A DNA stretch of 64,000 nucleotides from Bacteroidota bacterium (GCA_016787485.1 JAEUUL010000022.1:208751-272750); one strand, 5' to 3'; positions 19,801 through 30,140 are shown, counted from the stretch's first letter. The notes: generated by a model from the sequence alone, not told the origin. A program made the numbers and translations.

Positions 19801-22800
19801 CACTGCGGTCATTCATCATTGCAAGTGACGGCAATCGCTATGAATCCAATCCTGTATCCAAACCATCCATCAATTACCCTCAGCTGAAAGCCATAAGCAA
19901 CGGACTAATACAGCCCACAACTGAGAATTACATGCAATTGAGCTGGACCTATCCGTTCGATTTCCGCACGTATAATTTCAGCGGTGTAAAAATCGTGCGG
20001 TATACCGGTGCCCAGGTGGACACCATAGCTACGCTTACAAACAGTGCACCCACCATATTTACAGACCGGAATTTCGACTTTACCAACGCCGGTCTTTATT
20101 ACAAAGTTTTCACCTATAAGAACCCGAATTCACTGGATACAGGCACCAAACTTATGTATGGTGCTGCGCTTACACTGCCAACCCCGTCAAGCCTGACAGC
20201 TACCACAAATCTGGAAGGCACCATAATGGCTGCATGGACATACCCCACACGCACCCAGATAGACGGCTTCAGGGTTATCTCCAATACCAGCCCCAAACCG
20301 GATACTGCATGGAAAGCTGCCAATGAAATGCAGAATTGGCTTGCATTGCCCAGCACGTATACCAATGCCTCCATTAATATTCGTGTGGCCGCATACCGTT
20401 TGGTAAACGGCAAATTCCTCCTGAGCAATAACGCTTCTGCCAATGGGGCCTCTGCCTCTTTCAGCGGAGGAAATATGCCTGCTGTAACCCATTTTGTGGC
20501 TACTAAAAATCTGCCAGACAAAGTAACCCTGACCTGGGAATACCCAAGTTATTATTTGCCAGACTTTAAAATCTACAGGGACAATGTTCTGATAGGCACC
20601 GTATCCGGCGATGCCCGCCTGTACAATGACCTTGGGGTAACAGATGCGCTGAGTCATTTGTACCGCATACAACCCACCCTGACAAACCCTGCAGATAAGG
20701 GCAGAATGAGCAGCACCCACGGAAGAAGGGCTTACAGTGCAAGGGTGCAGGGGATAGCGAGTAATATCAACAACGGTGCCGGTGTAATCGGTGCACAGGT
20801 GGATTTGTTTGAAAGGTTTCTTTACTCCGCGCCTTCCACCTATGCATACCGCAAATTTGCCAGCACACAGACAGACTCTTCCGGATTTTATGAATTTACT
20901 GATCTGAACCTGTTTAACAAAGACAGTATTGGTGTGGGTATCTATTCACCAGGTCATCTCTTTAATCCGGGCTTTAAAGGATTCAAATCAAGCGTGGAGG
21001 AAAAGAATTATGTGGTAAATTTCGAAGATACAGTGATGCCTGCAGCGAGCAGTGGCAAAACCATAAGCAAGCCCATTGCATTCCGGGCTACCGCCAATCC
21101 CCTGCTGCAATCGGTGGAACTGCACTGGAATACAAACGGACCCAATTTTACCGGATTCAAAGTGTACCGTGGTCTTGAATTGCTGCAAACCATCGCAGGC
21201 AGCCAGAGCAGAATTTATATAGACAAAGGAGGCGCGCCGGGTATCGTTTATACCTACAGGGTAAAATGCTACTGGGAAGATGAGCCCGGACATTTTGTTG
21301 AATCTGAATACGCACTGGCCTATGCAGCTACCCCAGAACTGGCGCCGGTTACCAACATGGCAAGTACGCCTTTCAATGATTACCTGCAACTGAGTTGGAA
21401 CCATGCCAATGATTTACACACCTACTATGAAATCAAACGCAATGGCAAGCTGATGGATTTTGTGGCTACCGGGGTGGGTATGACCTGGAATGATACCACA
21501 GGTGTGCAGGGAATCAATTATACCTACCAGATCACTTCGGTACTGGTAAAAACGGATGGTATCTATCGCAGCACAGCCACCACCCTGACAGCAACCTACC
21601 CTATGATACCGATGGTAAGCAGTCTTACTGCAGGGTTGGACAGCAACACTGTGGTTCTATCATGGAATCCGGGTTCGAATTATGCAGATTACTTCAACAT
21701 ATACAGAGATGGTGTGCGCATTGGCTCAACCAAAGCCATACGGTCCACCGGATTGAAAAACAAGTATCTTGACACCACAGGAAAACCTTTTACCAGTTAT
21801 CGCTATGAGGTGAGGCAAGGTTACAAGCGCGGTGCCGGAGTATATGAAGGCAAAACCAGCTTTGCAGACCAGGTATTCCCAGCTTTGGCCGGGGCACACA
21901 ATGTTTCAGTGTCTTCATTAACCGGGCAGGACAAGGTGCGCATTACCTGGAAATACAATTACAAAGCAGGTACAGGATTTAAAGTTTACCGCAGAATCAA
22001 TGGTTCCGGAACGCTTGAAAACCTGACCCCCAGCGCGCTGGGAAGGTATACATTCACATTTGAAGACATCACAGGCATACCAGGTAGCAATTATGTCTAT
22101 TATGTTGAGGCACAGGACATACGTCTCAATACACCTATCGCCTTCAGGCAGGTGGCTTCTGCGCTGGTAAACTTCCCGTCCATCTCTAATCCATATGCCA
22201 CAGGCGGGGGTATTTCTGACCAGAATGTTTTAAGTGCCTATTGGTCTCATAATTCAACTGATCCGGCATTGTCTTTTGAAATCAGGGAGGACTCTAGTTA
22301 CTTATTCTGGCAATGGAATGTGAATTGTTCAAACCCTGCAGGCAGTTGTTTGTATACAATTAACGCCCAGTCCAGCAGGTCAGTGACCTATCCTGCCATA
22401 CCGGGCACCATGCGGAATTGGACTAAACTAAACCATACTGCCTCTAACCGAACCTATTCTCAGGGTGGTTTCCATTGCTGCAATGGCTACTGTTGCAATT
22501 ATCCGGGAACTGTGAGTTATACGGATTATTTCTATATCCGGGCTGTAAAAAATGTTGGTGGAATAAATTACTATTCTTCCTGGATAAGCATTACTTTGAA
22601 TCCTTATACACCGCCCAGACTTTCCAACAGTGAAATTTCTGCATTTTCTGCATCCAAAGGCACATTTGACAACAAGGTTCTTATCACCTGGACCTTTACG
22701 GGCTATGTGGCCGGAGTTAAATCGTTCAAGATTTTCCGGGATAATAATTTACTGGAGTCTGTTGACGCAAACCAGACCGATTACAATGATCAGGATCCTG

Positions 22801-25800
22801 TTCCGGGGAAAAAACACATCTATAGCATTCATGTTGAATACCAGTCTGGCGGAACAAATACCGGACGAATAGGAAAAAGTGATTATGGTTGGAGTATACC
22901 CAACGGTGAAATTACCGGCGCAGTAGTTACCTCCCAGGGCAACAACGGGGTACCGGGTGTTACCCTTGAAGCCAGCACTGTTGTTGAAGGCAACACCTAT
23001 CGTTATACAACGACAACAGATGCTGAAGGCAAGTATGAATTTACCGGCCTTTATTATGGCAAAAGTTCTACCTACACCGTTAAAGCTACAATGGCCGGGC
23101 ATCAGTTTGTCAAAAACAGCCAGACCACAAGCCTGGATTATACGGTAAACCGCGCTGTTCTCCCGGATTTTCTGGACCAGACAGCCTATGTCATTACCGG
23201 GATTGTGAAACGCACAGATGCCTGCCCGCTGGACAGTGTGAAGGTAAAAATGATTACCCGATACAAGAACAACAGTACTGCAAAAACAGATGAGGTTTAT
23301 ACCACATCTTCAGGTCGTTATTCATTCAACATAGATCCGAACGATCCGAACCTGCAAAGTATAACCGTAACGGTAAGCGATACCCAAACCATAACCAGTG
23401 GCAGCACGAGCCGCACCAGTTATTACAAATTCAACGGTGTACAAAAAACCGGCAAGGTTTACAGCTGGACTACATTCACCAGCTTCCCATTTGTTACCAA
23501 CCAGGACATTAATGACAATATGCTGTATGCGGTAAACCTGATCGTGAGGAGTACCTGTGGCAGCCTTGGCAATTACCGTTTCAAAGTGGATGTGATAGCA
23601 GACAACGGTTGTTTCCGCAAAACCTATGTAACACAACTGAACGGCAGACTGCCGTTGCAATATTTACCTCCGTACAGTTACAAGATCGTAGTAAGCGGGG
23701 TAACCCCATCCAATGCCAACAGCAATGTATTTGTAGATTATCTGAGTGTAAGACCCATCAGTCTGGATCTGGAAGAGATACACAACAATGGTGGCGCCCA
23801 AAAAGTAATTCTGGGCACTATGCCCAGCACGGATGTGGACATGATTTACCACAAGCTGCCGCAAATCGCCATTGGAGGGGTAGGCACTTACCTGTGCGAT
23901 GACCCCAATAACCCCATTCTGTGGAAACAGAACGACAGTCTGTTCCTCACCATGCGCGTAACTGAAAACCATGCAGGTAACCAATGTGATGTTGATAATG
24001 GATTCCTGGTGGTGAAAAATTCGGGTGCTCAAAAAGAACTGGATACTGTTTGGCTCAATCCGCTAACCAAACGGTTCAACGATTACCGTTTCCGGGTGGG
24101 AGATCCATTTAACGTGGCTCCATTTACCAAGCCGCTGATTATAGAATACCACACAGAAAGCGACGGTTTCCTTGCAGAATTGATCAAACCTGTGATTATT
24201 GATGGTACTGTTGCCCAGCAAGGCAGTGATGTAATAGTAACTGCAGGAGATAAAAACCAGTTCCAGATGCCGCTGATGGTTCTGCGCGACCCGCCGGGTG
24301 ACCAGAGTTATTCATACATAGAAGCAGGAACCACCCTTACACGCACATTGAATATTTCCGACAAAAATTCAGGTTACGGTGGCATAAAATCAGAGAATGA
24401 ATTTGAAATATTCGGTATAGGTGCCGCGTTTGATACAGAATTTAAAGCGGCCGGGGGTACTGGAAATGAAGCCAGCTTCGAAGTATCGGTTACCACCAAA
24501 ACCCGGATTCAAACTCCGGATGACAACAGCGTAATCAATGCTGACAATACGAACTTCCTTCTGGGCAATGCCGGTGATGTCATTGTAGGGGCAGGCATTG
24601 CATTGAAATATGGCATCAACGAGAGAATTGCAGTAGACAATGCAAACTGTAAAATAACCAAAAGCAGTATTGTGAGCATTTCTCCTGAGAAAATCAATAC
24701 CACCTGGGTTTATACAGTGGACCAGATTCGGAAGTTGATTCAGGATTACCGCAATGACAGTTCGAATGTGGATTCCGACAGATACATCATCGAAGGAAAA
24801 ACCAAGGACCAAACCAAACAGGATTTGCATGCACTCATCCGCAACTGGGAATCTGTGCTGAAATATCATCTGGTAGACAACGTACCTTACATTGCACTTT
24901 GCAACACCAGCAATTACGACAAGCTACCGGAACCTTTCAAATCGCAGGCCAAAGAATATGCCCGCAACGGCTATTGCAAAAGCATAGGCACCTATACCAC
25001 CGAAATGCCCGGTGGCAAAGAAGTCTTCAAGCCAAACCGTGAAATAAAATGGACCAGCGACCTGATGGATAAGTACAACAAAGTAGGCAAAATTATCCGC
25101 GACCTGAGCAGCGACGACTGGCAGTTGAAATTCCGCGACGGACTGATATACAGCGATGGCGTACTGAACAATGTAAACCTGAATGACGGTTACAAGGAAA
25201 TGTACGGCCTGGATGCTGAAAACATCACATTCAGCGGCAATACCAATTTTGAAAAATCTGTAACTGTAGCCAAATCAGAAAGTCGCAGCTACAACCAATT
25301 CTGGAGCATAGACTGGGACAACTTTGCAGGCGTTACCTACGACCAGGAGTTCAATGTGATAACCCTGGCAGGATTTGGCGTATATGCTGGATTCCTGAAA
25401 ACCATTGCAGGTATCAAAGGGCGCACCGGAGCCATTTTCGGGTATAACCATGAATTTGAACGCAGCCGTGGCAATGAGAAGGTTGAAGAAAACACCACGG
25501 GATATGTGCTTACGGATAATGACGCCGGAGACCAGTTCAGCGTTTCGGTTTTCCGCGGAAATGACCCCATGCAAACTCCTTTCTTCGAATTGCTGGGAGG
25601 AAGAAGCAGTTGCCCACCGGAACCCGGAACCATTTACCGCGATCAACCCCAGATTACCCTGGAAGATGTGGACGGAAATTTCTACAACCCGGTGCAACGT
25701 GACCTGGATCCCAACAAACCCTTTGTATTGCCCTTAAAATTGAGCAACAAAGCCCCGGAGATTTTCAATGAAGAACACTATTTCACATTCTCCCAGGTAC

Positions 25801-28574
25801 AGAACTATAATAATTATGGTGCGAAACTGGTCAATCAGGGGGTAATACTGGGAGCAACTGAATTCCGCATTCCTTCAGGAGGTTCTACCTATACATTCCT
25901 GGAAATCACAAGGCCAACAAACTATTATGACCTTCCGGACATTCAGGTTTCAATGGCAGCTTCCTGCCCGAATCTGGCAGCACCTGACAATTATACTGCA
26001 GATGACCAGCCCCTGGAAATGTACTTCCGTCACCCTTGCAGCGAGGTAACCATCTTGTCTCCGCAAAATGAGTGGGTGATAAAAAAAGCCAGTAACCTGC
26101 GCGGAACAGATACAGCAGAGGCCCTGGTGATAAAAATGGGAGACTATGACGTGGAAAATCCACTCCTTGAAAGCATTACCCTGCAATACAGCCGCATAGG
26201 CTCGGGCAGCAACAATCCCTGGAAAGATATTGCTACCATTAAAAGGGATGTGCTGAAACAATATTTCCTGGAAAACAAACTCACCTACAAAACGCCCATT
26301 TATCCCTTTACCTGGAATATCCGTGGCAATGCTTCCATCATAGACGGAGAATATGAAATACGTGCCAAGGCTAACTGTGGTTCCAGCGGATTTACCCTTT
26401 CTCCATCCATTAAAGGAACCATCAACCGCAGCAGTGTAAATATGGTGGGCGTGCCAGAACCCGCAGATGGTATACTGAGTCTGGGTGACAACATTTCAGT
26501 TACCTTCTCCAACGAGATACTGCCTGATACTTTCAGCATGAAATACAAGTTTGTGAATGCAAATGACACCACGCAGGTTATCCCTGCCACGGTGACCATT
26601 TCCGGCAAACTGCTCACATTTACACTCACTCCCGGCCTGGCTGCACTCGACGGCACCATGGTGCGGGCCATGCTGGACGGTGTAAAAGACCTGAATGAAA
26701 ATGCACAGGATGCACCGATTATTTGGGAATTCCTGGTGGTGAACAATCCGCTGTACTGGAATCCGAGAGTGTTGAATCTGGAAGTATATGCAGGAAGCAA
26801 ACCCACCATCAACGTAGATCTGGTGAACACCAAAGATGGACCGTATACCGCAAACCTGAGTATGGTAAAGGTAAGCAACATCAGCAATCTGAGTGGAGCT
26901 TCATCTGTAACTGTACCTGCTCGTGGCAAAGTAACAGTGGGCCTCGTTGTGGATGCTACAACCCGCAACCCCGGGGTATATTCAGACACGGCCATCGCCG
27001 CGGTTACCACCGGTGGATTCAAACCGCTGAAAATACCCGTAAGGGTTACGGTACTTCCCCGCCCTGTTTACTGGAACGTGGATCCGGCCAAATTCCCAAG
27101 CAACTCCACCATCGTATGTAACTACATGCTGGACAGCAATGGAATACTCAGCAAAGACACCCTGGATAAAATTGCCGCCTTTATAGACGGTGAAATCCGT
27201 GGTGTAGCCAATATCGTGAAAACCGGAAACTACTATTGTGCATACCTCAATGTAGCCGGCTACACAGCAGACAACGGCAAGAAAATCAAATTCTACGTGT
27301 GGAATGCCAAAACCGGCACAGAATACGCGGCCAATCCCAGAGGGACCATCACCTTCCTGGCCAACGACTGGAAAGGCACAACACCAGACCCGCGTGTATT
27401 TGATGTAAAAACTTCGCAGGATTCCGTACGATATATCCCCCTGAAGGCCGGATGGAATTACCTGGCTCTGAATACCACACAGAAAGATATGTCTGTATCC
27501 AATATACTGGCCGGACTCCGCGCCTCTGATGGAGACGTTATCCGCACCCAGGATGCCAGCGCACATTATAACGCCGGCACAGGCCAGTGGGTAGCCCTGA
27601 GTGGTGGCATAAACAACATCAGTACAGACGATGGCTACATGCTGTTCCTGAACCGAACTGACACCATGAAAGTGAGTGGTAAGGCAGCAGAGTTGAACAA
27701 TGTACAACTCAATTCGGGCTGGAATCTGATAGGTAACCCTTATCAGGGCAATCAACCCATCAATGCAGCATTTAAAGATGCCGGTATCAGCCACAGAGCC
27801 AAAATCAAAAACGATGTTCAGGCCGCCGAGTATGACAGTGCCAGCAAAACCTGGAGTGGATTTACCAGCCTGCAGGTGAACAAGAGCTACATGCTTAAAA
27901 ACAGCAAAATAGGCCTGCTCACCTATCGCCGTGGACTGGACCTGAACTGCAGCGCCCTGCAACCCACCGCGCACGAAAACAACATGACCTTCCTGGCCAG
28001 CGTAAAACTCAATGGCAATGAAGTGAACAATGGTGATGTGTATGTGCGGGCCTTTGTAAAAGATGAGTGCCGCGGCACAGGTCGCCTGGAATTTGTTCCT
28101 GCAACCAACCGCTATATGCTCAACCTCTTTGTATATACCGATACAGGTGACAAATTTGTTCAGTTCAAAATTTATGATGCAGGCAATAATATCTGGTATA
28201 ATGTGCCCGACAGCCTGCCAGTAAAAACCGACTGGATTTATGGAAAACCAGCTGTGCCTTACATGTTTAGCAACCAGCGTGATGTAACCGGTGTAAATAC
28301 CCCCGGCAGCAAGGCCATTGCCCTGCGTGTGATGCCCAACCCCAGCAGCTCCGACTTTAAAGTGGAATTCCACACTGCACAGGCCGGGCCCATGCAGATT
28401 GCCCTGTATGATGAAATCGGCAAATGCATACTCAATCAGAAAGTACAGGCCAAAGCCGGACTGAACGAGTTCAGGATTCAGTCTGCCAGACTGGGAATCA
28501 GTCATGGACTGTACTTCCTGCGGGTGGGCAATGACCAATCGCAAAGCACCTTGAAACTGATGAAAACCGACTAA
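16890..28574 (+). CDS. Giant secreted multidomain protein with T9SS sorting domain
   Basis: The product has 3894 residues from the ATG at 16890. After a signal peptide (MKNTNNPCLMTGILLASSFL...QAQ) come FG-GAP-like beta-propeller repeats (about 45-430; NFGSSVA, QFGKSVAVNRNWALVGTP, FGISLAMNGNYAVAGA). A long run of fibronectin-III-like modules follows, each with a KIYRDG-type strand and a Y-x-Y near its end. Carboxypeptidase-regulatory/Cna-B-like modules are interspersed near 710, 1282, 2004 and 2100. A cysteine-rich insert is found at about 1810-1870 (CCNGYCCN). A bacterial Ig-like domain (SLGDNISVTFSNEILPD) sits near 3190. A type A sorting domain ends it (about 3813-3894; VMPNPSSSDFKVEF, GLYFLRV). 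It is probably a surface adhesin or gliding/attachment factor; no ligand is evident. A strong terminator follows. Confidence 0.9.
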   Translation: MKNTNNPCLMTGILLASSFLTNHKTQAQLNPPPFKQVQKQIPASVAANDNFGSSVATYSNKLIVGSPNQANLSAVRTGAVHVYKGENGNWGTPTALYPPAGVPAGAQFGKSVAVNRNWALVGTPNDNKKVAGSGSAFVYQYDSLTNSWTYKTNINSFNNGSSGANNLGYAVAMNGNYAFIGVPLDDTLQTTNSNNNTGLVLVYKITGNSWTLVSRLTTPAGTVTNENFGWSIACTETELFINAPLAQGNKGVVYRYVLNNGNWLYAGTIMGSVQIGYFGRGGIAVERRLLAVTNCYLSGSATYTGGADIYQDTNGRGAWVWTGKVTPPGAPGFTYLGYNGNLTQTGSVAVSGDMVLLGHPNYSSAKGSVYAFRKQSDQWTLDNTWVASDGKNGDQFGISLAMNGNYAVAGANNTTDKGASSGSVYYFRSPDIVASDRVADGYIDVAWRVSTNGALTNPPSAVYLQVFDSTNQKEVYKQVYDDISGSPILEGNLRHWVKPNTQNKYQLKLIKYGSGKILGNVYSDTGSTLAYLPPYFVSSTPTTSYPESVYLQFNSNSTYHSKLQLYRDGKKIAILDTSEKFYTDKVLIDNAGSIKNGQTYTYCLEGINETTKEKTTQACGTGGTIPINFQASDKQYPNKVQLSWNNMANFAQYLVIERDGTRLTSMLGDKTSYEDVNAIPGFNHVYKLTLDNGNDGKFSQRDSGSISANGTIRGMVTNKTGGFGVKGVKISLNGFANGDTVSMTTLTDNTGSYAFTSIYYYTQSTFTLTASYSGANFTENGLQTTLKISNPNAVVNFESDITIKDLPPGKFNISAFDVKASSTDDQADVSVSYTCSDTVQFIIKRDKAVIGSYVVYPGLTSPFTTADAGGIPGQFYTYSLDAYYITKTGYYRSTLYDTLSYPRVLPLSAGNVVIVANTNNANIYISWSHSSRNNGGVAVYRNGTRIGDYKGAGDGYFFDYSGSNGKTMNYSLRSFIIASDGNRYESNPVSKPSINYPQLKAISNGLIQPTTENYMQLSWTYPFDFRTYNFSGVKIVRYTGAQVDTIATLTNSAPTIFTDRNFDFTNAGLYYKVFTYKNPNSLDTGTKLMYGAALTLPTPSSLTATTNLEGTIMAAWTYPTRTQIDGFRVISNTSPKPDTAWKAANEMQNWLALPSTYTNASINIRVAAYRLVNGKFLLSNNASANGASASFSGGNMPAVTHFVATKNLPDKVTLTWEYPSYYLPDFKIYRDNVLIGTVSGDARLYNDLGVTDALSHLYRIQPTLTNPADKGRMSSTHGRRAYSARVQGIASNINNGAGVIGAQVDLFERFLYSAPSTYAYRKFASTQTDSSGFYEFTDLNLFNKDSIGVGIYSPGHLFNPGFKGFKSSVEEKNYVVNFEDTVMPAASSGKTISKPIAFRATANPLLQSVELHWNTNGPNFTGFKVYRGLELLQTIAGSQSRIYIDKGGAPGIVYTYRVKCYWEDEPGHFVESEYALAYAATPELAPVTNMASTPFNDYLQLSWNHANDLHTYYEIKRNGKLMDFVATGVGMTWNDTTGVQGINYTYQITSVLVKTDGIYRSTATTLTATYPMIPMVSSLTAGLDSNTVVLSWNPGSNYADYFNIYRDGVRIGSTKAIRSTGLKNKYLDTTGKPFTSYRYEVRQGYKRGAGVYEGKTSFADQVFPALAGAHNVSVSSLTGQDKVRITWKYNYKAGTGFKVYRRINGSGTLENLTPSALGRYTFTFEDITGIPGSNYVYYVEAQDIRLNTPIAFRQVASALVNFPSISNPYATGGGISDQNVLSAYWSHNSTDPALSFEIREDSSYLFWQWNVNCSNPAGSCLYTINAQSSRSVTYPAIPGTMRNWTKLNHTASNRTYSQGGFHCCNGYCCNYPGTVSYTDYFYIRAVKNVGGINYYSSWISITLNPYTPPRLSNSEISAFSASKGTFDNKVLITWTFTGYVAGVKSFKIFRDNNLLESVDANQTDYNDQDPVPGKKHIYSIHVEYQSGGTNTGRIGKSDYGWSIPNGEITGAVVTSQGNNGVPGVTLEASTVVEGNTYRYTTTTDAEGKYEFTGLYYGKSSTYTVKATMAGHQFVKNSQTTSLDYTVNRAVLPDFLDQTAYVITGIVKRTDACPLDSVKVKMITRYKNNSTAKTDEVYTTSSGRYSFNIDPNDPNLQSITVTVSDTQTITSGSTSRTSYYKFNGVQKTGKVYSWTTFTSFPFVTNQDINDNMLYAVNLIVRSTCGSLGNYRFKVDVIADNGCFRKTYVTQLNGRLPLQYLPPYSYKIVVSGVTPSNANSNVFVDYLSVRPISLDLEEIHNNGGAQKVILGTMPSTDVDMIYHKLPQIAIGGVGTYLCDDPNNPILWKQNDSLFLTMRVTENHAGNQCDVDNGFLVVKNSGAQKELDTVWLNPLTKRFNDYRFRVGDPFNVAPFTKPLIIEYHTESDGFLAELIKPVIIDGTVAQQGSDVIVTAGDKNQFQMPLMVLRDPPGDQSYSYIEAGTTLTRTLNISDKNSGYGGIKSENEFEIFGIGAAFDTEFKAAGGTGNEASFEVSVTTKTRIQTPDDNSVINADNTNFLLGNAGDVIVGAGIALKYGINERIAVDNANCKITKSSIVSISPEKINTTWVYTVDQIRKLIQDYRNDSSNVDSDRYIIEGKTKDQTKQDLHALIRNWESVLKYHLVDNVPYIALCNTSNYDKLPEPFKSQAKEYARNGYCKSIGTYTTEMPGGKEVFKPNREIKWTSDLMDKYNKVGKIIRDLSSDDWQLKFRDGLIYSDGVLNNVNLNDGYKEMYGLDAENITFSGNTNFEKSVTVAKSESRSYNQFWSIDWDNFAGVTYDQEFNVITLAGFGVYAGFLKTIAGIKGRTGAIFGYNHEFERSRGNEKVEENTTGYVLTDNDAGDQFSVSVFRGNDPMQTPFFELLGGRSSCPPEPGTIYRDQPQITLEDVDGNFYNPVQRDLDPNKPFVLPLKLSNKAPEIFNEEHYFTFSQVQNYNNYGAKLVNQGVILGATEFRIPSGGSTYTFLEITRPTNYYDLPDIQVSMAASCPNLAAPDNYTADDQPLEMYFRHPCSEVTILSPQNEWVIKKASNLRGTDTAEALVIKMGDYDVENPLLESITLQYSRIGSGSNNPWKDIATIKRDVLKQYFLENKLTYKTPIYPFTWNIRGNASIIDGEYEIRAKANCGSSGFTLSPSIKGTINRSSVNMVGVPEPADGILSLGDNISVTFSNEILPDTFSMKYKFVNANDTTQVIPATVTISGKLLTFTLTPGLAALDGTMVRAMLDGVKDLNENAQDAPIIWEFLVVNNPLYWNPRVLNLEVYAGSKPTINVDLVNTKDGPYTANLSMVKVSNISNLSGASSVTVPARGKVTVGLVVDATTRNPGVYSDTAIAAVTTGGFKPLKIPVRVTVLPRPVYWNVDPAKFPSNSTIVCNYMLDSNGILSKDTLDKIAAFIDGEIRGVANIVKTGNYYCAYLNVAGYTADNGKKIKFYVWNAKTGTEYAANPRGTITFLANDWKGTTPDPRVFDVKTSQDSVRYIPLKAGWNYLALNTTQKDMSVSNILAGLRASDGDVIRTQDASAHYNAGTGQWVALSGGINNISTDDGYMLFLNRTDTMKVSGKAAELNNVQLNSGWNLIGNPYQGNQPINAAFKDAGISHRAKIKNDVQAAEYDSASKTWSGFTSLQVNKSYMLKNSKIGLLTYRRGLDLNCSALQPTAHENNMTFLASVKLNGNEVNNGDVYVRAFVKDECRGTGRLEFVPATNRYMLNLFVYTDTGDKFVQFKIYDAGNNIWYNVPDSLPVKTDWIYGKPAVPYMFSNQRDVTGVNTPGSKAIALRVMPNPSSSDFKVEFHTAQAGPMQIALYDEIGKCILNQKVQAKAGLNEFRIQSARLGISHGLYFLRVGNDQSQSTLKLMKTD

Positions 28575-28590
28575 TAAACCCCAACATTGT

Positions 28591-28621
28591 AAAAAAGGGA
28601 GCCCAAAAGGCTCCCTTTTTT
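28591..28621 (+). terminator. Intrinsic terminator of the giant gene
   Basis: AAAAAAGGGAGCC (28591-28603), loop CAAAA, then GGCTCCCTTTTTT (28609-28621) form a perfect 13-bp stem with a terminal T-run, 16 nt after the stop codon. Confidence 0.93.
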
Positions 28622-28655
28622 ATTTACCAAAACCCGTAACTTGCAATCAATACAC

Positions 28656-30140
28656 ATGAATCGCCCGATTTTATTCTATGCTGCAGGATTGTTCATGATA
28701 ATCTGTATGGGTTTTGCACTGCAAAAGCGAACCTTTCATTCCGGCCAAAAACCGGAAACATCTCTCATTCCCGCAGGGATGGTGCTGGTATCCGGCAATG
28801 AAGAGATCAGACCCTTTTTAATTTCGGCACTGCCCGTTTCCAATATGGATTACTTCATCTATCAGCAATGGCTAAATAAGGTGTTTATTGATTATCCGGA
28901 GGTATGGCTCAGCAGTAAAATCAAAACATACAAATCAAACCCTGTATTCAACGACCCTGCGGAAACCGATTACATGGGTCACCCTGCTTATGCCGCATAT
29001 CCCATTCGCGGAGCCAGCTGGATGCAGGCCATGGAATACTGCGCCTGGCGCACAGACCGGATCAATGAAGCTGTCTGCATTGAATTGGGAGGATTAAAAT
29101 GGGAAGAAGAATTAAAATGTACAATTTCTGAAAACAATTTTCAAACTGAGGCTTACATCAACGGACAATTTGAGTTCTGTCACAAATTCAACCGGTATGA
29201 TTCGTTGTTAAAAGGCAACCGGATTCGCGACAATTTTTCAACTGTATATGACATCAATCCGGTAAGGGATTTTCCCTTCTTTCACTACGGGGGCAGGCTT
29301 CCTACCGAGGAAGAATGGCTGTATTTTCAACAATCCAAAGTAAACAAACCTGCATCATTTGTGGGAGATTTTCAACGGAATATTGCATCATATACTGGTG
29401 TTTCAGCAGCACAAACCCAATGGACAGAAAAGCAAATCTCAAAAGCCCGGGAGGTTTCTTTCTCTGCGGATTTTACAGAGTGGATGCTGGAAGCCGAAAT
29501 GCAGGTAAAAAATTATAAACGCAATTACATCCGCATGTTTGCAGAAAACCATATGGCTCCTCAGAATGCAAACCTGTTTTTGGACGCGTATGGCAGCCTG
29601 GATCAAAAAGACAGCTTGGGCCATTTCCCTTTTCGTATTATGGATGTAACGCCGGGCGGGGAAGCGCTTATCACCTTCCGGTACGGGAGCCGGTATTACA
29701 AGTACCGGGCTGTAAATTTAGAACCAGACAGAGAAATGGCCGATTCGATAGAAACATGGTACCGCCGGTCTTTTATCTGCAATCCCGGGGTGGCCATGCG
29801 CACTCCCAATCCCGGCCTCAATTACGCCCAGCGGCATATGAGTATAGCAGGCAATAGAATGTGGTTGTCCAACTGGAAAACGGCTTTTAACCTGACCACA
29901 GAAATGCCGCCCTTTGTTTCAGTGGAAAATGACATTGCCTTCTTAAGAAACGAAACAACATACCAGGGTCTTACGACTGATACCTGTTTGGGCTGCCGGG
30001 AAGAACTGGGTATTTACAGGTTAAGAAGAGGGAAATCACAACGATTGCAGGGACTGGAAAATATCGGGTATGAAAACACGGGATTCCGGTTTGTTCTACC
30101 CTGGTATGGCTACGCCCTGCCGAGACCCATCGAATGGTAA
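28656..30140 (+). CDS. SUMF1-fold (GldJ/GldK-like) secreted protein
   Basis: A 494-residue protein from the ATG at 28656 with a signal peptide or membrane anchor (MNRPILFYAAGLFMIICMGF). The fold of formylglycine-generating enzymes is suggested by PAGMVLVSG at the start, PIRGASWMQAMEYCAWR (the usual PVxGVSWxxAxAYCxW block), GGRLPTEEEWLYF, and a terminal NTGFRFVLPW. The RGGSW and catalytic Cys pair of true FGE are not seen; the only close cysteine pair is CLGC near residue 450. It therefore resembles the non-enzymatic gliding/T9SS lipoproteins GldJ and GldK rather than a sulfatase activator, although no lipobox is obvious. The 3' end is 7 bp from convergent corA. Confidence 0.72.
   Translation: MNRPILFYAAGLFMIICMGFALQKRTFHSGQKPETSLIPAGMVLVSGNEEIRPFLISALPVSNMDYFIYQQWLNKVFIDYPEVWLSSKIKTYKSNPVFNDPAETDYMGHPAYAAYPIRGASWMQAMEYCAWRTDRINEAVCIELGGLKWEEELKCTISENNFQTEAYINGQFEFCHKFNRYDSLLKGNRIRDNFSTVYDINPVRDFPFFHYGGRLPTEEEWLYFQQSKVNKPASFVGDFQRNIASYTGVSAAQTQWTEKQISKAREVSFSADFTEWMLEAEMQVKNYKRNYIRMFAENHMAPQNANLFLDAYGSLDQKDSLGHFPFRIMDVTPGGEALITFRYGSRYYKYRAVNLEPDREMADSIETWYRRSFICNPGVAMRTPNPGLNYAQRHMSIAGNRMWLSNWKTAFNLTTEMPPFVSVENDIAFLRNETTYQGLTTDTCLGCREELGIYRLRRGKSQRLQGLENIGYENTGFRFVLPWYGYALPRPIEW

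Noticed and set aside
26982..28544. 520-codon open frame on the minus strand inside the giant gene
   Set aside because: It is fully antisense to well-supported coding sequence, rich in His, Gly and Val as expected for a shadow frame, and has no domain or start signal.
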